From contig CANSMW010000017.1 in the NCBI GenBank assembly GCA_947648215.1, forward strand, positions 1 to 38,172: a stretch of DNA of 38,172 nucleotides, read 5' to 3'. Source of the DNA: an uncultured Clostridium sp. (GTDB taxonomy: Bacteria; Bacillota; Clostridia; TANB77; CAG-508). The translations under genes were made by a program, and so were the position numbers. Below the pieces are notes generated by a model. That model had not been told where the DNA came from. It worked only from the letters and a program-made list of their open reading frames with translations, and searched no databases. Shown here in pieces: positions 8,816 through 19,820 of the stretch; within the stretch, counting starts at the first letter, position 1; every line of letters begins with the position of its first letter.

Positions 8816-9182
8816 AATTCCTATCGATAAGATGATTTATTACCTTAGAGGCAGTTTCAGAAGTAATCTCAATAGATACTGATTTTAGGAAAGCTAATAC
8901 TTTTTTAGTCTTATCCCATACCTGATTGTCTCTTACTGTATCTATAAATTGATGACCTTTATATGTTATTGAATCTACTAACAAAATAGAATAGTTGTCA
9001 TCAACTTCAATAGGATAGTAGGTTAAATAATCAGCTTGTACTAATTTTTCAGTAGTATAAAGTAGTTCTTCAAGAGAATAAGTTTTTAATTGCAGTTTGT
9101 TGATTTCTAATTCGTCATCGTACCTAAGATTCTCTTCAATGTAAAGCAATAAATCACGAACGCAGTCATGATTAAGTTTCAT
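8805..9182 (-). CDS. DUF2513-type accessory protein (moron)
   Basis: A 125-residue protein on the opposite strand, inside the late operon. ATG 9182 follows GAGGTG by about 7 bases; a GTG six bases upstream is less likely. It begins MKLNHDCVRDLLLYIEENL and contains ITYKGHQFIDTVRDNQVWDKTK, the pattern of DUF2513 proteins, which are scattered in Firmicutes prophages. Being antisense between tail genes suggests expression in the lysogen. The function is unknown. Confidence 0.75.
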   Translation of the reverse strand: MKLNHDCVRDLLLYIEENLRYDDELEINKLQLKTYSLEELLYTTEKLVQADYLTYYPIEVDDNYSILLVDSITYKGHQFIDTVRDNQVWDKTKKVLAFLKSVSIEITSETASKVINHLIDRNFTL

Positions 9183-9314
9183 TATCACACCTCACTTTCA
9201 ACAACATTATCACAAAACCTCTCCACAGCATTATGACAAAGCCGAATAAAGCGGAAAAACTCATGACACCATTCGACATTAAAGTGTGTTATTATGTTTG
9301 CGGAGGGGATTTTT

Positions 9315-9740
9315 ATGGAAAAGAGCAAAAGCAATAAAAAATTCTGGATTTTAGGAATAATATTGATATTAATAATAGGAATAATTGCAATAAGTTTACT
9401 TGTTAAAGATAGCAATAAATTGTCAAAAAGCGATACATTTGATACTTTTATAAGATTAGTTGAAAAAGAAGAATATGAAGAGGCAAAGAAATACACAACA
9501 AGTAACTTTAAAGAAGATTTGTCTTATATAAATTTTATAAAAATTAGTAAAATAAGAAAAGATTATAATGCAAGTAGTGAAAATAAATACGTATATAAAA
9601 CAACTACAGAAGCTGGATATTATAAAGCTAATTTTACATATACTTTTGAACTAAAAGAGACTATTAATGGTTGGAAGATTGATAGTTTTAAAGAAGAAAT
9701 AACAGACAACAGTGATGAAGTCTACAATCTAATACACTGA
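9315..9740 (+). CDS. Membrane-anchored accessory protein
   Basis: A 141-residue protein; GGAGGGGA lies about 6 bases before ATG 9315. Residues about 10-30 form one hydrophobic helix (FWILGIILILIIGIIAISLL) after a basic start, predicting an N-in, C-out anchor. The outside part (LVEKEEYEEAKKYTTSNFK, then NGWKIDSFKEE) resembles small extracellular NTF2-like/DUF4878 domains. It is an unexpected gene between tail chaperone and tape measure and is best read as a lysogenic-conversion gene. Confidence 0.65.
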   Translation: MEKSKSNKKFWILGIILILIIGIIAISLLVKDSNKLSKSDTFDTFIRLVEKEEYEEAKKYTTSNFKEDLSYINFIKISKIRKDYNASSENKYVYKTTTEAGYYKANFTYTFELKETINGWKIDSFKEEITDNSDEVYNLIH

Positions 9741-9766
9741 CAATAAAATAGTGAAGGAGAAAATAT

Positions 9767-10294
9767 ATGTGGTTTTTGATTGTTTTAATAATAATTATAC
9801 TAGTTCCTATATTAGCGATAGCAAGTGAAAGTGATGAAAATAAGAAATATAAAAAAGAAATGGAACCATACGAAAAAATGAATAATGCTATGGCAAGCAT
9901 AAAATGCAATCATATAGCGGGATTACCGTTAACGGAAAATCAAGAATGTATCGTTAGTTTTTGTCAAGATAAAATAGTAACAGAAAGCAATAATTCAACA
10001 TTTAAGTTAGATTTATCAAAAATACTAGATATGAACATAAAAACAACACAGGAGATACAAAATTCAATTGGAAATGCTGCAATGGGATATTTCTTTTTAG
10101 GAACATTAGGAGCGACCCTAGGCACTCAAAAGCAAATAAATAGAGTGTTTATGATATTATACAAAAACAAAGAAGATGTAGAATCTGGAATAGCTTTTGA
10201 TTTAGGTAATAATATAAATAATTTTAAATATACAAGCAACTACATTGATGCATTCAATACGCAAATTAGAAAAGCAAAAGAAATTGAACTATAA
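9767..10294 (+). CDS. Membrane-associated accessory protein
   Basis: A 175-residue protein with GAAGGAGA upstream. An N-terminal hydrophobic helix (residues 2-20) is followed by a charged stretch and a domain with GLPLTENQECIV, a glycine-rich hydrophobic segment (AAMGYFFLGTLGATLGT) and strands VFMILYKN...SGIAFDL, which recalls short PH-like domains of phage and host membrane proteins. No named family is recognised. It ends just before a strong terminator that closes the accessory block. Confidence 0.6.
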   Translation: MWFLIVLIIIILVPILAIASESDENKKYKKEMEPYEKMNNAMASIKCNHIAGLPLTENQECIVSFCQDKIVTESNNSTFKLDLSKILDMNIKTTQEIQNSIGNAAMGYFFLGTLGATLGTQKQINRVFMILYKNKEDVESGIAFDLGNNINNFKYTSNYIDAFNTQIRKAKEIEL

Positions 10295-10300
10295 ATCAAA

Positions 10301-10330
10301 AAACACTTACTTAGGTAGGTGTTTTTATTA
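10301..10330 (+). terminator. Terminator closing the accessory block
   Basis: AAACACTTAC and GTAGGTGTTT form a 10-bp stem with one G-U pair around TTAG, followed by TTATTA. It separates the moron genes from the tape-measure gene. Confidence 0.7.
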
Positions 10331-10351
10331 TGTCAAAAAGAAGGTGAAAAA

Positions 10352-13300
10352 ATGGCAAATGAAACTAAAGTAGGCGAATTAAGTATAAATTTAAAAATGC
10401 GTTTAGAGAGTTTGGAAAAAGGAATAGAAACAGCAAAAAAGAAATTACAAGAAATAGAAAAGTCAAACGAACAAGTGAAAAATAGTAATAAAGGACTAGA
10501 TGCAAGCTACATAGCGATGGCAGCAACAGCAATAGCTTCATTGGCTAAGATAAAATCAGCAATAGATGATGGTGTAACAGAATACACAAAATACAAAAAT
10601 TCCATGATGACCGTAAATAAGGTTGCTCAAAACACAGGCACAACATTAAGTGAAGTACAAGATATCATTAATAAATCAAACGAGTTTAAACTAATGAATG
10701 AAGCAGACTTAAATGCAGCTATTAAGAATTTATTACTATATGGCTATACAGCAGAACAGGCGACAGATATTTTAAAAAGATTACAAGATAGTGCAGTAGG
10801 AAACAGGCAAGAATGTTATAGTTTGTCGGAAGCAGTAAGAGTAACAACAGAAGGTATTCGTATGGAAAACTCTGTCACATCTGATGCAGCAGGTGTTCAA
10901 AAGAATATTGCTAAAATGTATGAAGAATATGCAGAAAAATTAGGCAAAAAAACTGATGCATTAACACAAGCAGAAAAGGCACAAGCAGTCTATAATGGAA
11001 TTATGGAAGAGACGGCGCCGATTGTGGGTTCGGCAGCAGAAATAGCAGGACAATATGAAGGAGCCGAAGCACAAAAAAATGCCGAATTACTAAGAACTAA
11101 ACAATTACTAGGCGAAAGTTTGATTCCAACATATAATGAATTATCAAAGATACAAAAAACAGGATTATCAATCTTAAATGATATGATTACTAGCAATAAA
11201 TCAGCAACATCAGGAATAATAACTTTTACAACTGTATTACTGGGTGCAAGTGTTGCAATAGGAGCTATAACGAAAGCAATTTCATTATATAAAAATTCTA
11301 CATTAGCAGCAACCATTCAAACACAAGGGTTTACAACAGCAGTATTAGCGAATCCAATTTTTATGCGGAACAGTAGGAATATCGGCAGTAATAACGCTCT
11401 TAAGTATACTTAATGCAGCAATGGAAGAATCTATTAGTAAAATGCAAGAAAATACAAAACTGTCAGAGCAAACATCGGAATTGTTACAAAATTTTAAGGA
11501 AAACGATTTTGCATATACTGACACAGAAGAGGTTCAAGTTAAAAATGTTGTAAGTCAAACAGAACAGATAATAGCCTCATATGAGGAACGAAAAAATAAG
11601 GTAGAAGAAATTCAAAACAAGATAAATAAAATTGGAGCAGGAACTGATTCAGTTAATAATCCAGAATTGCGAATTTTACAAGAAGAATTAGAAAAAGCGA
11701 ATCTTGAATTAGAAGCATTTAAGCAAAATAATTTAAATGGAGCAGATAATGTAGATTTATTAACTAAACGTATTGAAACTTTAAATAAAACACTAGATAT
11801 AAATTCAACTAAAAAAGACTATAATGCAACAATAGATAGCAAAGCAACAAGACAGAAATTAATCGATATTGCTCAAACTAAGGCAGATATAGAAGGAAAA
11901 CAAAAGCTATTGAACGTACTAAAAGAAGGAAAAACGACTACTGATGAATATGCGAATGCGAAGTCTCAATTAGTAAAAGAATATCCAGAGTTAGCGAAGG
12001 TAAATGAAAATACAATAGCGAGTACACAAGCAGCTATTGATGCAGAGGATAAGGCGGCAAATGCAGAGTGGGCAAATGCACAAATGACTATTCAAGCGAG
12101 TCTATTACAAGCACAAGCCATGTCAACAAACTATTTTCAAATTCAAAAAATAGCAGTTGCAACCAATCAAAGAGTAGAAGAAGTAACAGAGTCTTTAAGA
12201 AATCAAATTTCCGTATTGAGTAGTTTAGCCAAATTAACTCCGGAAGATTTTAAAGGAAGTATTGACACCACAACATATAGACCTAAGGTTTCAAAGTCCT
12301 CTAAAACATATCAAAATAAAGCACTAGATAATTATAAAAAGCAAATAGAATACAAGAAATCACTTGACCAAATAAGTCTACGAGAAGAAATATACATGTA
12401 TGAAACAGCACTTAAAAAATATGCCAAAACACAAGATGAAAAAATGGAATTAACTACAAAGGTATATGAGTTAAAGAAAGAATTACAACAAGCAGAATTA
12501 GACAATGACAGTGCATTGATTGATTATCTTGTAGCAATGGATAAAATTGATAAGCAAGAACAAATTGGTAAGTATGAGTGGGAATTAAGAAATCTTGCAA
12601 AGACTACCGACCAAAAACGTGATTTAGAAGTCAAGATATACGAATTAAGAAAAGAACTAAACGAAGAGATTGCACAACAAATAAAGGACGAAGCAGACAA
12701 AGAAAGAGAAATCTTAAATCGCAAAACCGAAGACTATAAGAGATTTATTCAAGACCAAAAGAACTTACGTGGTGCCGAATATGATGTGAAAGAACAAGAA
12801 GCAGACTTAAACAAAATTATTGAAATGCACCAAAATTACTTAAATCAAATCATGAAAGACGAACGATATTCACTAGATGAACGAGAAAGCATTTATCGTG
12901 AAGAATTAGAGATTATTCGAGATTATGAACAACAAAAACGTGATGCAAGAGTAAGCTCTATTAATAATACAGTAAGTCAGCTTAAGTCGGCAATTACGAA
13001 ACAAATTGAAGAAATGCAAGAAGCAGATGAGAAGGCAATCAAAAAGAATATTGAATTGGTTGAAGAATGGAAAAATACTCGAATAGAAGCTATTAATGCA
13101 GAATATAATGCAAGAATAGAAGCTATTCAAAAAGAATTAGATGCATTAGATAAAGCCGAACAACAAAAGTCTCGTGATGAAGAAGATGCCGAATACGAAA
13201 AGAAGAAAAAACGATTAGAAGAATTGGCAGAATATGAACATGATGCCACCACTAAGGCTAATTATTTAAAAGAATTAGCAAAATTAGAGGAAGAGTATCA

Positions 13301-13883
13301 AAAAACAGTTGACAAGAGAGTTTTGGAAGATAAAAAAGAAGCATTAAAAGCAGAACAAGACCTATTGAAAGAAGAGCAAACATCAAAAACAGATGCTATT
13401 AAAGAAGAGGCAGAAAAACAAAAGGAACAATATGAAACACAACTTGACGACTTAAAAGAATACTACGACAAACAAAAAGAAATGGCAGAAGAAACAGCAC
13501 AAAAAATGCTCTTGAATGTTGAGCAAAACCAAAATCAAATACTTAGTCTTTTAAGTAAATATGGTGATAAGTATGAGATAACAGGTCAATCTTTAGGTGA
13601 AAAATTAGCACAGGGAATTAATAATGGACTAGCCAATAAAATACAAGGAATTATTCAAACTATTCAAGATAGAATTGATGGAGCAATCGAAAACCAAATT
13701 AGTAAGTGGACGAGTGCAGCATATCAATACGAACAGGCTACAAGCAAAGCACAAACAAAGACAGTACAAACTAATGTAACGCAAAATAACTATATACAAC
13801 AAAATCCAGAAATGCCGAGCGAGACTTACAGAAAATTAAACAACGTAAGTAGAAACTTAGCAGCAGAATTAGCGGGGGTGTAG
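10352..13883 (+). CDS. Tail tape-measure protein, read through a +1 CGG site
   Basis: About 1176 residues, the longest gene, as expected for a siphovirus tape measure, which sets tail length and helps DNA cross the membrane. ATG 10352 follows AAGGTG. The N-terminal part has coiled coil and the phage TMP core (TEYTKYKNSMMTVNKVAQNTGTT; TAEQATDILKRLQ; QEC..LSEAVRVTTEGI). Hydrophobic segments lie around residues 290-360. Codon 339 is CGG within the second of these (ATG-CGG-AAC); skipping C11366 continues the hydrophobic run as MGTVGISAVITLLSILNAA and opens the rest of the protein. Without it translation stops at 11413 after 353 residues. The C-terminal 700 residues are almost all coiled coil. Confidence 0.88.
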
Positions 13884-14786
<903 letters not shown>

Positions 14787-14787
14787 T

Positions 14788-15967
14788 ATGAATTGTATAG
14801 AAATTATAAATCAAAAATTTGAGTTATTAGGAATCATAACAGATTTCGAAAGTTTAATATATGTAAGAAACTTTTATGAATGTGGTACTTTTGAATTGAC
14901 TATTAATAAAAGTAAGGCAAATACTAATAAATTGAAGCGAGGGAATATGCTTATTGTTAATAAAAGAGACAATAAGATTTTATTAATAGAAAAGGTAATT
15001 ACTACTACTGAACAAAATGGAAGTAAGACATTAAAAGTATCTGGTGACTGTATTAAGGGAATAACCAAAAGGCGTATTATAGCGACAAACGGTTACGACA
15101 GAGTAGCAGAAACGGAAGCAGAAAATATTCAAAAACATTATCTAAAAAATCACTTAGTAGAAAGCTACTACGATAATATTAGAACACCCGAACGAGATAT
15201 ATCATGGATACAAACAGCACCTAGCCAGAACAGGGGAATAAGAACAGTATGGCAAGCTAGGCTTACGAATTTACACGATGAATTAAAGCATATTTCAGAA
15301 GATACTGGCTTAGGTTGGGAAGGACAACTAGATAGAAATAAAAAGAAGATTGTTTTTGATAGTATAAAAGGGCATAATCGAACAATCAATCAAAATATAA
15401 ATCCTCGGAACACATACTAAGCTATCTCAGTATACTCATCAACAGTTATCTCAATACACACACGAGCAATTAAAAGGTACACCGAAACTTCCATATATTA
15501 TATTTTCAGAACAAAAAAAGAATTTACTTAATGGGCAGGTTACAGATGATTCAACAAATTATAAAAATGTTGGATATGTAGCAGGAAAAGGAGAAAACGA
15601 AGATAGACTTATAACGGTGTTAGGAACTTCACAAGGTTTCGATAGAAGAGAAGTTTTGATAGATTTAAATAATATAGAGGACCCACTTGAGTTAAAACAG
15701 GAAGGACAAAAAAGATTAGATACATACAAATTAATTCAGTCAATCGAAGGTAAAATATATCAAATACCCAACATGGAATATGAAAAAGATTGGGATTTAG
15801 GAGATATAGTAACACTTGAAAGTGAAGGAATCTATGAAGATAAAAGAATAATTCAAATAAAAGAAGTCTATGAACGAAACAATATAACAGTAGAAGCAGG
15901 TTTTGGAGATAAAATACCAAGCCTTGCAGAACAAATAAAATCAATAACACAAAAACCTATACAATAG
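14788..15967 (+). CDS. Gp37-like tail-associated protein (ReqiPepy6 family), read through a +1 CGG site
   Basis: About 392 residues over two frames. ATG 14788 follows GTGGGGG. The start, CIEIINQKFELLGIITDFESL and NFYECGTFEL, is the pattern of the siphovirus Gp37-like family at the tail tip. Codon 207 is CGG (CCT-CGG-AAC). Skipping C15406 gives PGTHTKLSQYTHQQLSQYTHE and continues to ITVLGTSQGFDRREVLIDL and WDLGDIVTLESEG, the conserved C-terminal part of this group. Without the skip the protein stops at 15420. The repeated QYTHQQL/QYTHEQL stretch is only revealed in the shifted frame. Confidence 0.85.
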
Positions 15968-15994
15968 GTTTTATTTTTTTAGGAGGTAAAAATC

Positions 15995-17282
15995 ATGGTA
16001 GATATAGAGTTAAAAAGTTTTCCATTCGACAGTATGAAAGTTTTGAATGAAGAAAGTGGTCAAATGGAAGGCGATAGAAAATACGACGCCAAAATTTTTA
16101 GAGAATACTTTAAGATGTTTTTAGGTAATGGCGTATACTATGGCAGTTTCAACAACTATGGGGAGAATGGATTAAAAGTAGTATTAGATGGGGGCTTAAA
16201 TATAAAAGTTTTAAAAGGTATGGGAATGATTGAAGGGGCAGATTTTAAATTGACAGATGATGAAGTGATTGCCCTAGAAAGACCATCAACAGGAGAACGA
16301 ATTGATAGAGTAGTTATTAAAATTGATGATACTTTGGCAGTTAGAAAAACATTTTTAACAGTAAAAGAAGGTAATGGAACTACACCAGCTAATCTAGTAC
16401 GTAATGAAAATATATATGAATTGTGTGTTGCAGAAATTAAAATAAAAAGTACTACAAATTTAAACGAGGCAGATATTAAGGATACAAGACTAGATAATGA
16501 ACTTTGCGGAATTGTTAATTCACTAGTTACGATAAAGGGTGAAGAAATCTATCAACAATTTAAAGAATATGTGGATACAGTAACAGAAAATCTCGTTAGA
16601 AAAGACCAAGATAGTACGATTACAGGAAAAATAATTGTACAAGGAGGAATAGAAGGTAATTTAAAAGGAAGCGTAGATGGAAATGCAAAGACAGCTACAA
16701 ATGCAACTAATGCCCAAAATGCTACAAATGCAAATTATGCAAATAGCGCTGGAACAGCGGGAAGTTGTACAGGCAATGCTAAAACATCTAGTAGTTGTAC
16801 AGGAAATGCACGGTAGTGCTACAAAATTACAAAACAAGAGGACAATAGCTATAAGCGGAGGTGCAACAGGAACAGCTACAGGTTTTGATGGAACATCTAA
16901 TATATCAATACCAGTTACAGCATTAAATCCAGACAATTTGTCTAAAGTAGTACCAGTTGGAAAAGGTGGCACAGGGATGACAAATATAGCAAATCAAACC
17001 ATAAACTGTACTAAAACATCAAGTGTTACAAAAGGTGATATGTTTATAAAATATAATCCTATCTCAAAATTATGTATTTTGATAGTTAATATAACATTAA
17101 TGATTAATAAAGAAGGAGACACAGTCATAGGAACAATACCAGCAGGATATAGACCAAACACAACAATTTCTAATGGTATCGATATAGGCTCTATGTCGGT
17201 TGATAGTTCAGGAAATATAAAAGCAAGACCTAAAGAAATACCAGAAACATTTGTAAATGGGCAAATTTGTTGGTTAATATAA
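15995..17282 (+). CDS. Baseplate/upper fibre protein with GNA-type repeats, read through a +1 CGG site
   Basis: About 428 residues, ATG after AGGAGGT. The N-terminal 200 residues (FNNYGENGLKVVLDGGLNIKV, GERIDRVVIKIDD) match a baseplate family common in Firmicutes phages. It is followed by a low-complexity stretch of NAT/TGNA repeats and then the widespread fibre motif SATKL..KRTIAISGGATG. Codon 273 is CGG (GCA-CGG-TAG): in zero frame it is followed at once by a stop, and skipping C16811 gives TGNAGSATKLQNKRTI, exactly the usual repeat. The C-terminal part ends with VGKGGTGMTN and a compact domain that probably caps the trimer. Confidence 0.83.
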
Positions 17283-17297
17283 AGGAGGGATACAAAC

Positions 17298-18465
17298 ATG
17301 GCAGATTATACAAATAATTATAATTTAATAAAACCACTTCAAAATGAAAACTATGATGTAGGAGTTGCTAATACGAATAATACAATTATAGATAATGTTT
17401 TGTATGGGAAAGTAGATAAAGTGCCACGGAAGAGAACTTTCTACAAACGACTTTACAGATGGTTATAAGAATAAAATTGACTCTATGCAAACTTTATACA
17501 AGTTCAAGGGTACAATTGAAAATACAAGTGATTTAAATAATATTACAGACAGAAAAGTTGGAGATGTGTACAGATGTTTAGAAGACCAAAACAATTATAT
17601 TTGGAATGGTCAAAATTGGATAAATATAGGAAAAGACACAGATATTAATATAGTTATGAAAGAAATAGAACAAACAAATCAAAACTTAGATACATTTAAG
17701 CAAGAAATATTTGGCTTAATATACCCAATTGGTTCTATATATATGAGCGTAAGCGATATAAATCCAGGCGGTTTATTTGGTGGAACATGGGTGTCTTGGG
17801 GAGCAGGAAGAGTGCCAGTTGGAGTAAATACGGAAGATACTGATTTTGCTACTGTTGAAAAAACAGGGGGAGAAAAGAAACACACTTTAGTTTTAGCAGA
17901 AATTCCATCACACAATCATACTTTTACAGGAACAAAACATACACACAGTTTTAGTGCTACATCAGGTAATCAAAGTGCAGGACATACTCACAGCATAGGT
18001 GCACATAGTCACGGATTAAACTCACACACTCATACGTATTCACGTAGTAATGACAATACTAATAGTCATACATTAACAGTACAACAAATACCATCGCATA
18101 GTCATTTAACAATACCATACATCACGTCGAATGGAGGAGATTCAACAGCAACAGTAGATCAACACACAGTTAATTGGAGCAATGCGAAACATTTTAGCAA
18201 TAGAACAGGAGGAGCAACTGGTGGAGGACAAGGACATACTCATGGTATTGGTAGAAGTAATCAAAACACAGGACAAGCTTCTGGTTCAACTGCAAATTCT
18301 ACAGCATTCAATTCTGGTGGAATTTCAGCAAATCACACTCATAGTGTTTCTGGAACAACAGGAGAAGCAACACAAGGTGGAACTGTAGGAAATAGTGGAA
18401 GTGGCAATGCTCACAATAATTTACAGCCATACATCACATGTTACATGTGGAAGCGTACAGCGTAG
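17298..18465 (+). CDS. Tail fibre/collar protein with His-rich repeats, read through a +1 CGG site
   Basis: About 388 residues; ATG 17298 follows AAAGGAGGG. Codon 44 is CGG (CCA-CGG-AAG). Skipping C17427 gives KVDKVPGRELSTNDFTDGYK, which is the very common phage fibre motif VDKVPGKGLSTNDFT; zero frame stops soon after. Then come GSIYMSVSDINPGGLFGGTW and RVPVGVN, the T4 gp12-like collar pattern, and long runs of HxH (HNHTF, HTHSF, HSHGLNSHTH, HSH), which in T4 gp12 bind iron in the trimeric needle. It ends ITCYMWKRT, typical of this group. It is likely the receptor-binding fibre. Confidence 0.85.
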
Positions 18466-18476
18466 GGGGTGATAAC

Positions 18477-18762
18477 ATGGAAATATCAGAAAGAGAAAGA
18501 TTGGTACAAGTCGAAGATAGGGCAAAGTCAAATACAAAACGACTGGATGAACATGACGAACAAATAAAAGAACTAAACAATGTGTATCTGGCCCTAACAA
18601 AAGTAGATGACAAGGTAACTAATGTAGAAAAAGATGTGACAGAAATAAAATCAGAAATAAAAAAAGGAAAAGAGCAAAAACGGTATGAAGTGGGATAAAT
18701 TAGTTGATTATTTATTCTATGCAATACTGGCATATGCTCTTTTTAAATTAGGATTAAAATAG
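18477..18762 (+). CDS. xhlA: XhlA-like lysis protein, transmembrane end reached through a +1 CGG site
   Basis: ATG 18477 follows GGGGGTG. The first frame encodes a short amphipathic coiled coil (ERLVQVEDRAKSNTKRLDEH, EIKSEIKKGKEQK) and would stop seven codons after the CGG at codon 69 (AAA-CGG-TAT) with no membrane segment. Skipping C18681 adds GMKWDKLVDYLFYAILAYAL and FKLGLK, a C-terminal transmembrane helix. That yields 94 residues with the exact plan of XhlA (about 90 residues, coiled coil then one helix), which acts with the holin. The restored stop lies just before the holin's ribosome binding site. A separate 25-residue ORF from ATG 18685 is possible but has no good ribosome site. Confidence 0.8.
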
Positions 18763-18775
18763 AAAGGGGTGAGAA

Positions 18776-18979
18776 ATGATGGATATGCAAAAATGGATAA
18801 AGTGTGCAGGAATACGAGCAATAAAAACAGTAGCACAAACAGCAGTAGCAACCATAGGCACATCGGTAGCAATGGGAGATGTGAATTGGTTAGCTGTAGG
18901 AAGTGCAAGTTTATTAGCAGGAATATTAAGTATATTAACAAGTGTGGCAGGATTGCCAGAAGTAAAGGAGGAAAAATAA
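18776..18979 (+). CDS. Phage holin (r1t-like group)
   Basis: A 67-residue protein; AAAGGGGTG precedes ATG 18776, and ATG 18779 is an alternative. It has a charged start (MQKWIKCAGIRAIKTVAQTA), a hydrophobic stretch and a second one (WLAVGSASLLAGILSILTSV) ending in AGLPEVKEEK, the usual ending of Clostridium and Streptococcus holins of this group. It would form membrane holes that release the endolysin. It sits in the standard order XhlA, holin, endolysin. Confidence 0.85.
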   Translation: MMDMQKWIKCAGIRAIKTVAQTAVATIGTSVAMGDVNWLAVGSASLLAGILSILTSVAGLPEVKEEK

Positions 18980-18980
18980 A

Positions 18981-19085
18981 ATGGAAGAAAACAATTTAGA
19001 AGAAATATTAACAGATGAAGAGGCTAATAATTTTGAAGCTGAAGTAGAAGAATTTGAAGAAATGGAGGAAATTGAAAATGGCTAA
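18981..19085 (+). CDS. Small acidic ORF between holin and endolysin
   Basis: A 34-residue ORF starts directly after the holin stop with AAAGGAGG upstream, and ends 8 bases inside the endolysin gene. It is almost all Glu/Asn/Leu (MEENNLEEILTDEEANNFEA). No family is recognised. It may simply couple endolysin translation to the holin. Confidence 0.45.
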   Translation: MEENNLEEILTDEEANNFEAEVEEFEEMEEIENG

Positions 19086-19713
19086 TGTAAAAGTTTATAG
19101 TAAATCAAAACATGGAAATACTAATATAGTACCAAATTTTAAGGTAAAAGAATTTGCATCTAAAGATGGAGCAAATACAATCAAAATCGATTTAGAATTA
19201 GCATTTATATTACAGGCAATAAGAAGTATTTGTGGAAGTACAACAATTAATAGTGGTTATAGAACCGCATCACACAATAAAAGAGTAGGAGGAGCATCTA
19301 ATTCATATCATTTGTATGGACGAGCTGCAGATATTAAATGTAGTAATGCAAATTTAGATACTATTTGTAATGTAGCGAATAGTTTAGGAGTTTTAGGCAT
19401 TATAAAATACTCTACATTCGTACATATTGATACCAGAATTTCGAAATATCACGCAAACAACAAAGGAACTAGACTATCATACGGAAGAAATGCTATTGCA
19501 TATGGTGGTGTAGTGTTAAAATCTGGTTCAACTGGTTGGCAAGTGGGAATTGTACAATTTAAACTTGCGAGACTAGAATATTCAAGCGTAGGTACTGTTG
19601 ATGGAATTGCTGGAGCAAAATTCGATAAAGCAGTAAGAGAATTTCAAGCTAAAAATGGGCTTGATGTTGATGGTAAAGTTGGAACCAATACATGGGCAAA
19701 ATTATTTAATTAA
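19078..19713 (+). CDS. Endolysin: M15 peptidase plus peptidoglycan-binding domain
   Basis: A 211-residue protein. I chose ATG 19078 because ATGGAGG lies about 9 bases upstream. Residues about 15-120 form an M15_3 DD/LD-carboxypeptidase domain: NSGYRTASHNKRVGGASNSY, then HLYGRAADIKC and HIDTR, giving the zinc ligands His, Asp and His. Residues about 150-211 form a PG_binding_1 domain (VGIVQFKLARLEY, FDKAVREFQAKNGLDVDGKV, GTNTWAKL). It cuts cell-wall peptides at the end of infection. There is no signal peptide, in line with holin-dependent release. Confidence 0.9.
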   Translation: MANVKVYSKSKHGNTNIVPNFKVKEFASKDGANTIKIDLELAFILQAIRSICGSTTINSGYRTASHNKRVGGASNSYHLYGRAADIKCSNANLDTICNVANSLGVLGIIKYSTFVHIDTRISKYHANNKGTRLSYGRNAIAYGGVVLKSGSTGWQVGIVQFKLARLEYSSVGTVDGIAGAKFDKAVREFQAKNGLDVDGKVGTNTWAKLFN

Positions 19714-19715
19714 TA

Positions 19716-19754
19716 AAAAGAGGCAGGGTAGGTAAAACTACTCTGTCTTTTTTG
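19716..19754 (+). terminator. Terminator after the lysis genes
   Basis: A stem of about 15 bp with three G-U pairs (GAGGCAGGGTA with TACTCTGTCTT), loop GGTAAAAC, then TTTTTT. It ends the late phage operon. Confidence 0.85.
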
Positions 19755-19785
19755 CGTTATGTCGAAGAATGTCGAAATATTTTTG

Positions 19786-19814
19786 TTGATTTTTCAATGG
19801 TTTCGTGCTAAAAT
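19786..19814 (+). promoter_or_regulatory. Strong sigma-A promoter of a short transcript
   Basis: TTGATT and TAAAAT are spaced by 17 bases. The direct repeat ATGTCGAA (two copies near 19760-19776) lies just upstream and may be a regulator site. Transcription would start near 19821 and meet a perfect terminator about 75 bases later. Confidence 0.7.
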
Positions 19815-19820
19815 AGAAAT

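Noticed and set aside
9185..9496. Minus-strand ORF across the start of the membrane protein gene
   Set aside because: It is a reverse shadow of the hydrophobic helix, with no signals of its own.
16677..16811. Open +1 frame rich in Met/Gln upstream of the baseplate CGG site
   Set aside because: It is a by-product of the low-complexity AAT-GCN repeats, without a ribosome site.
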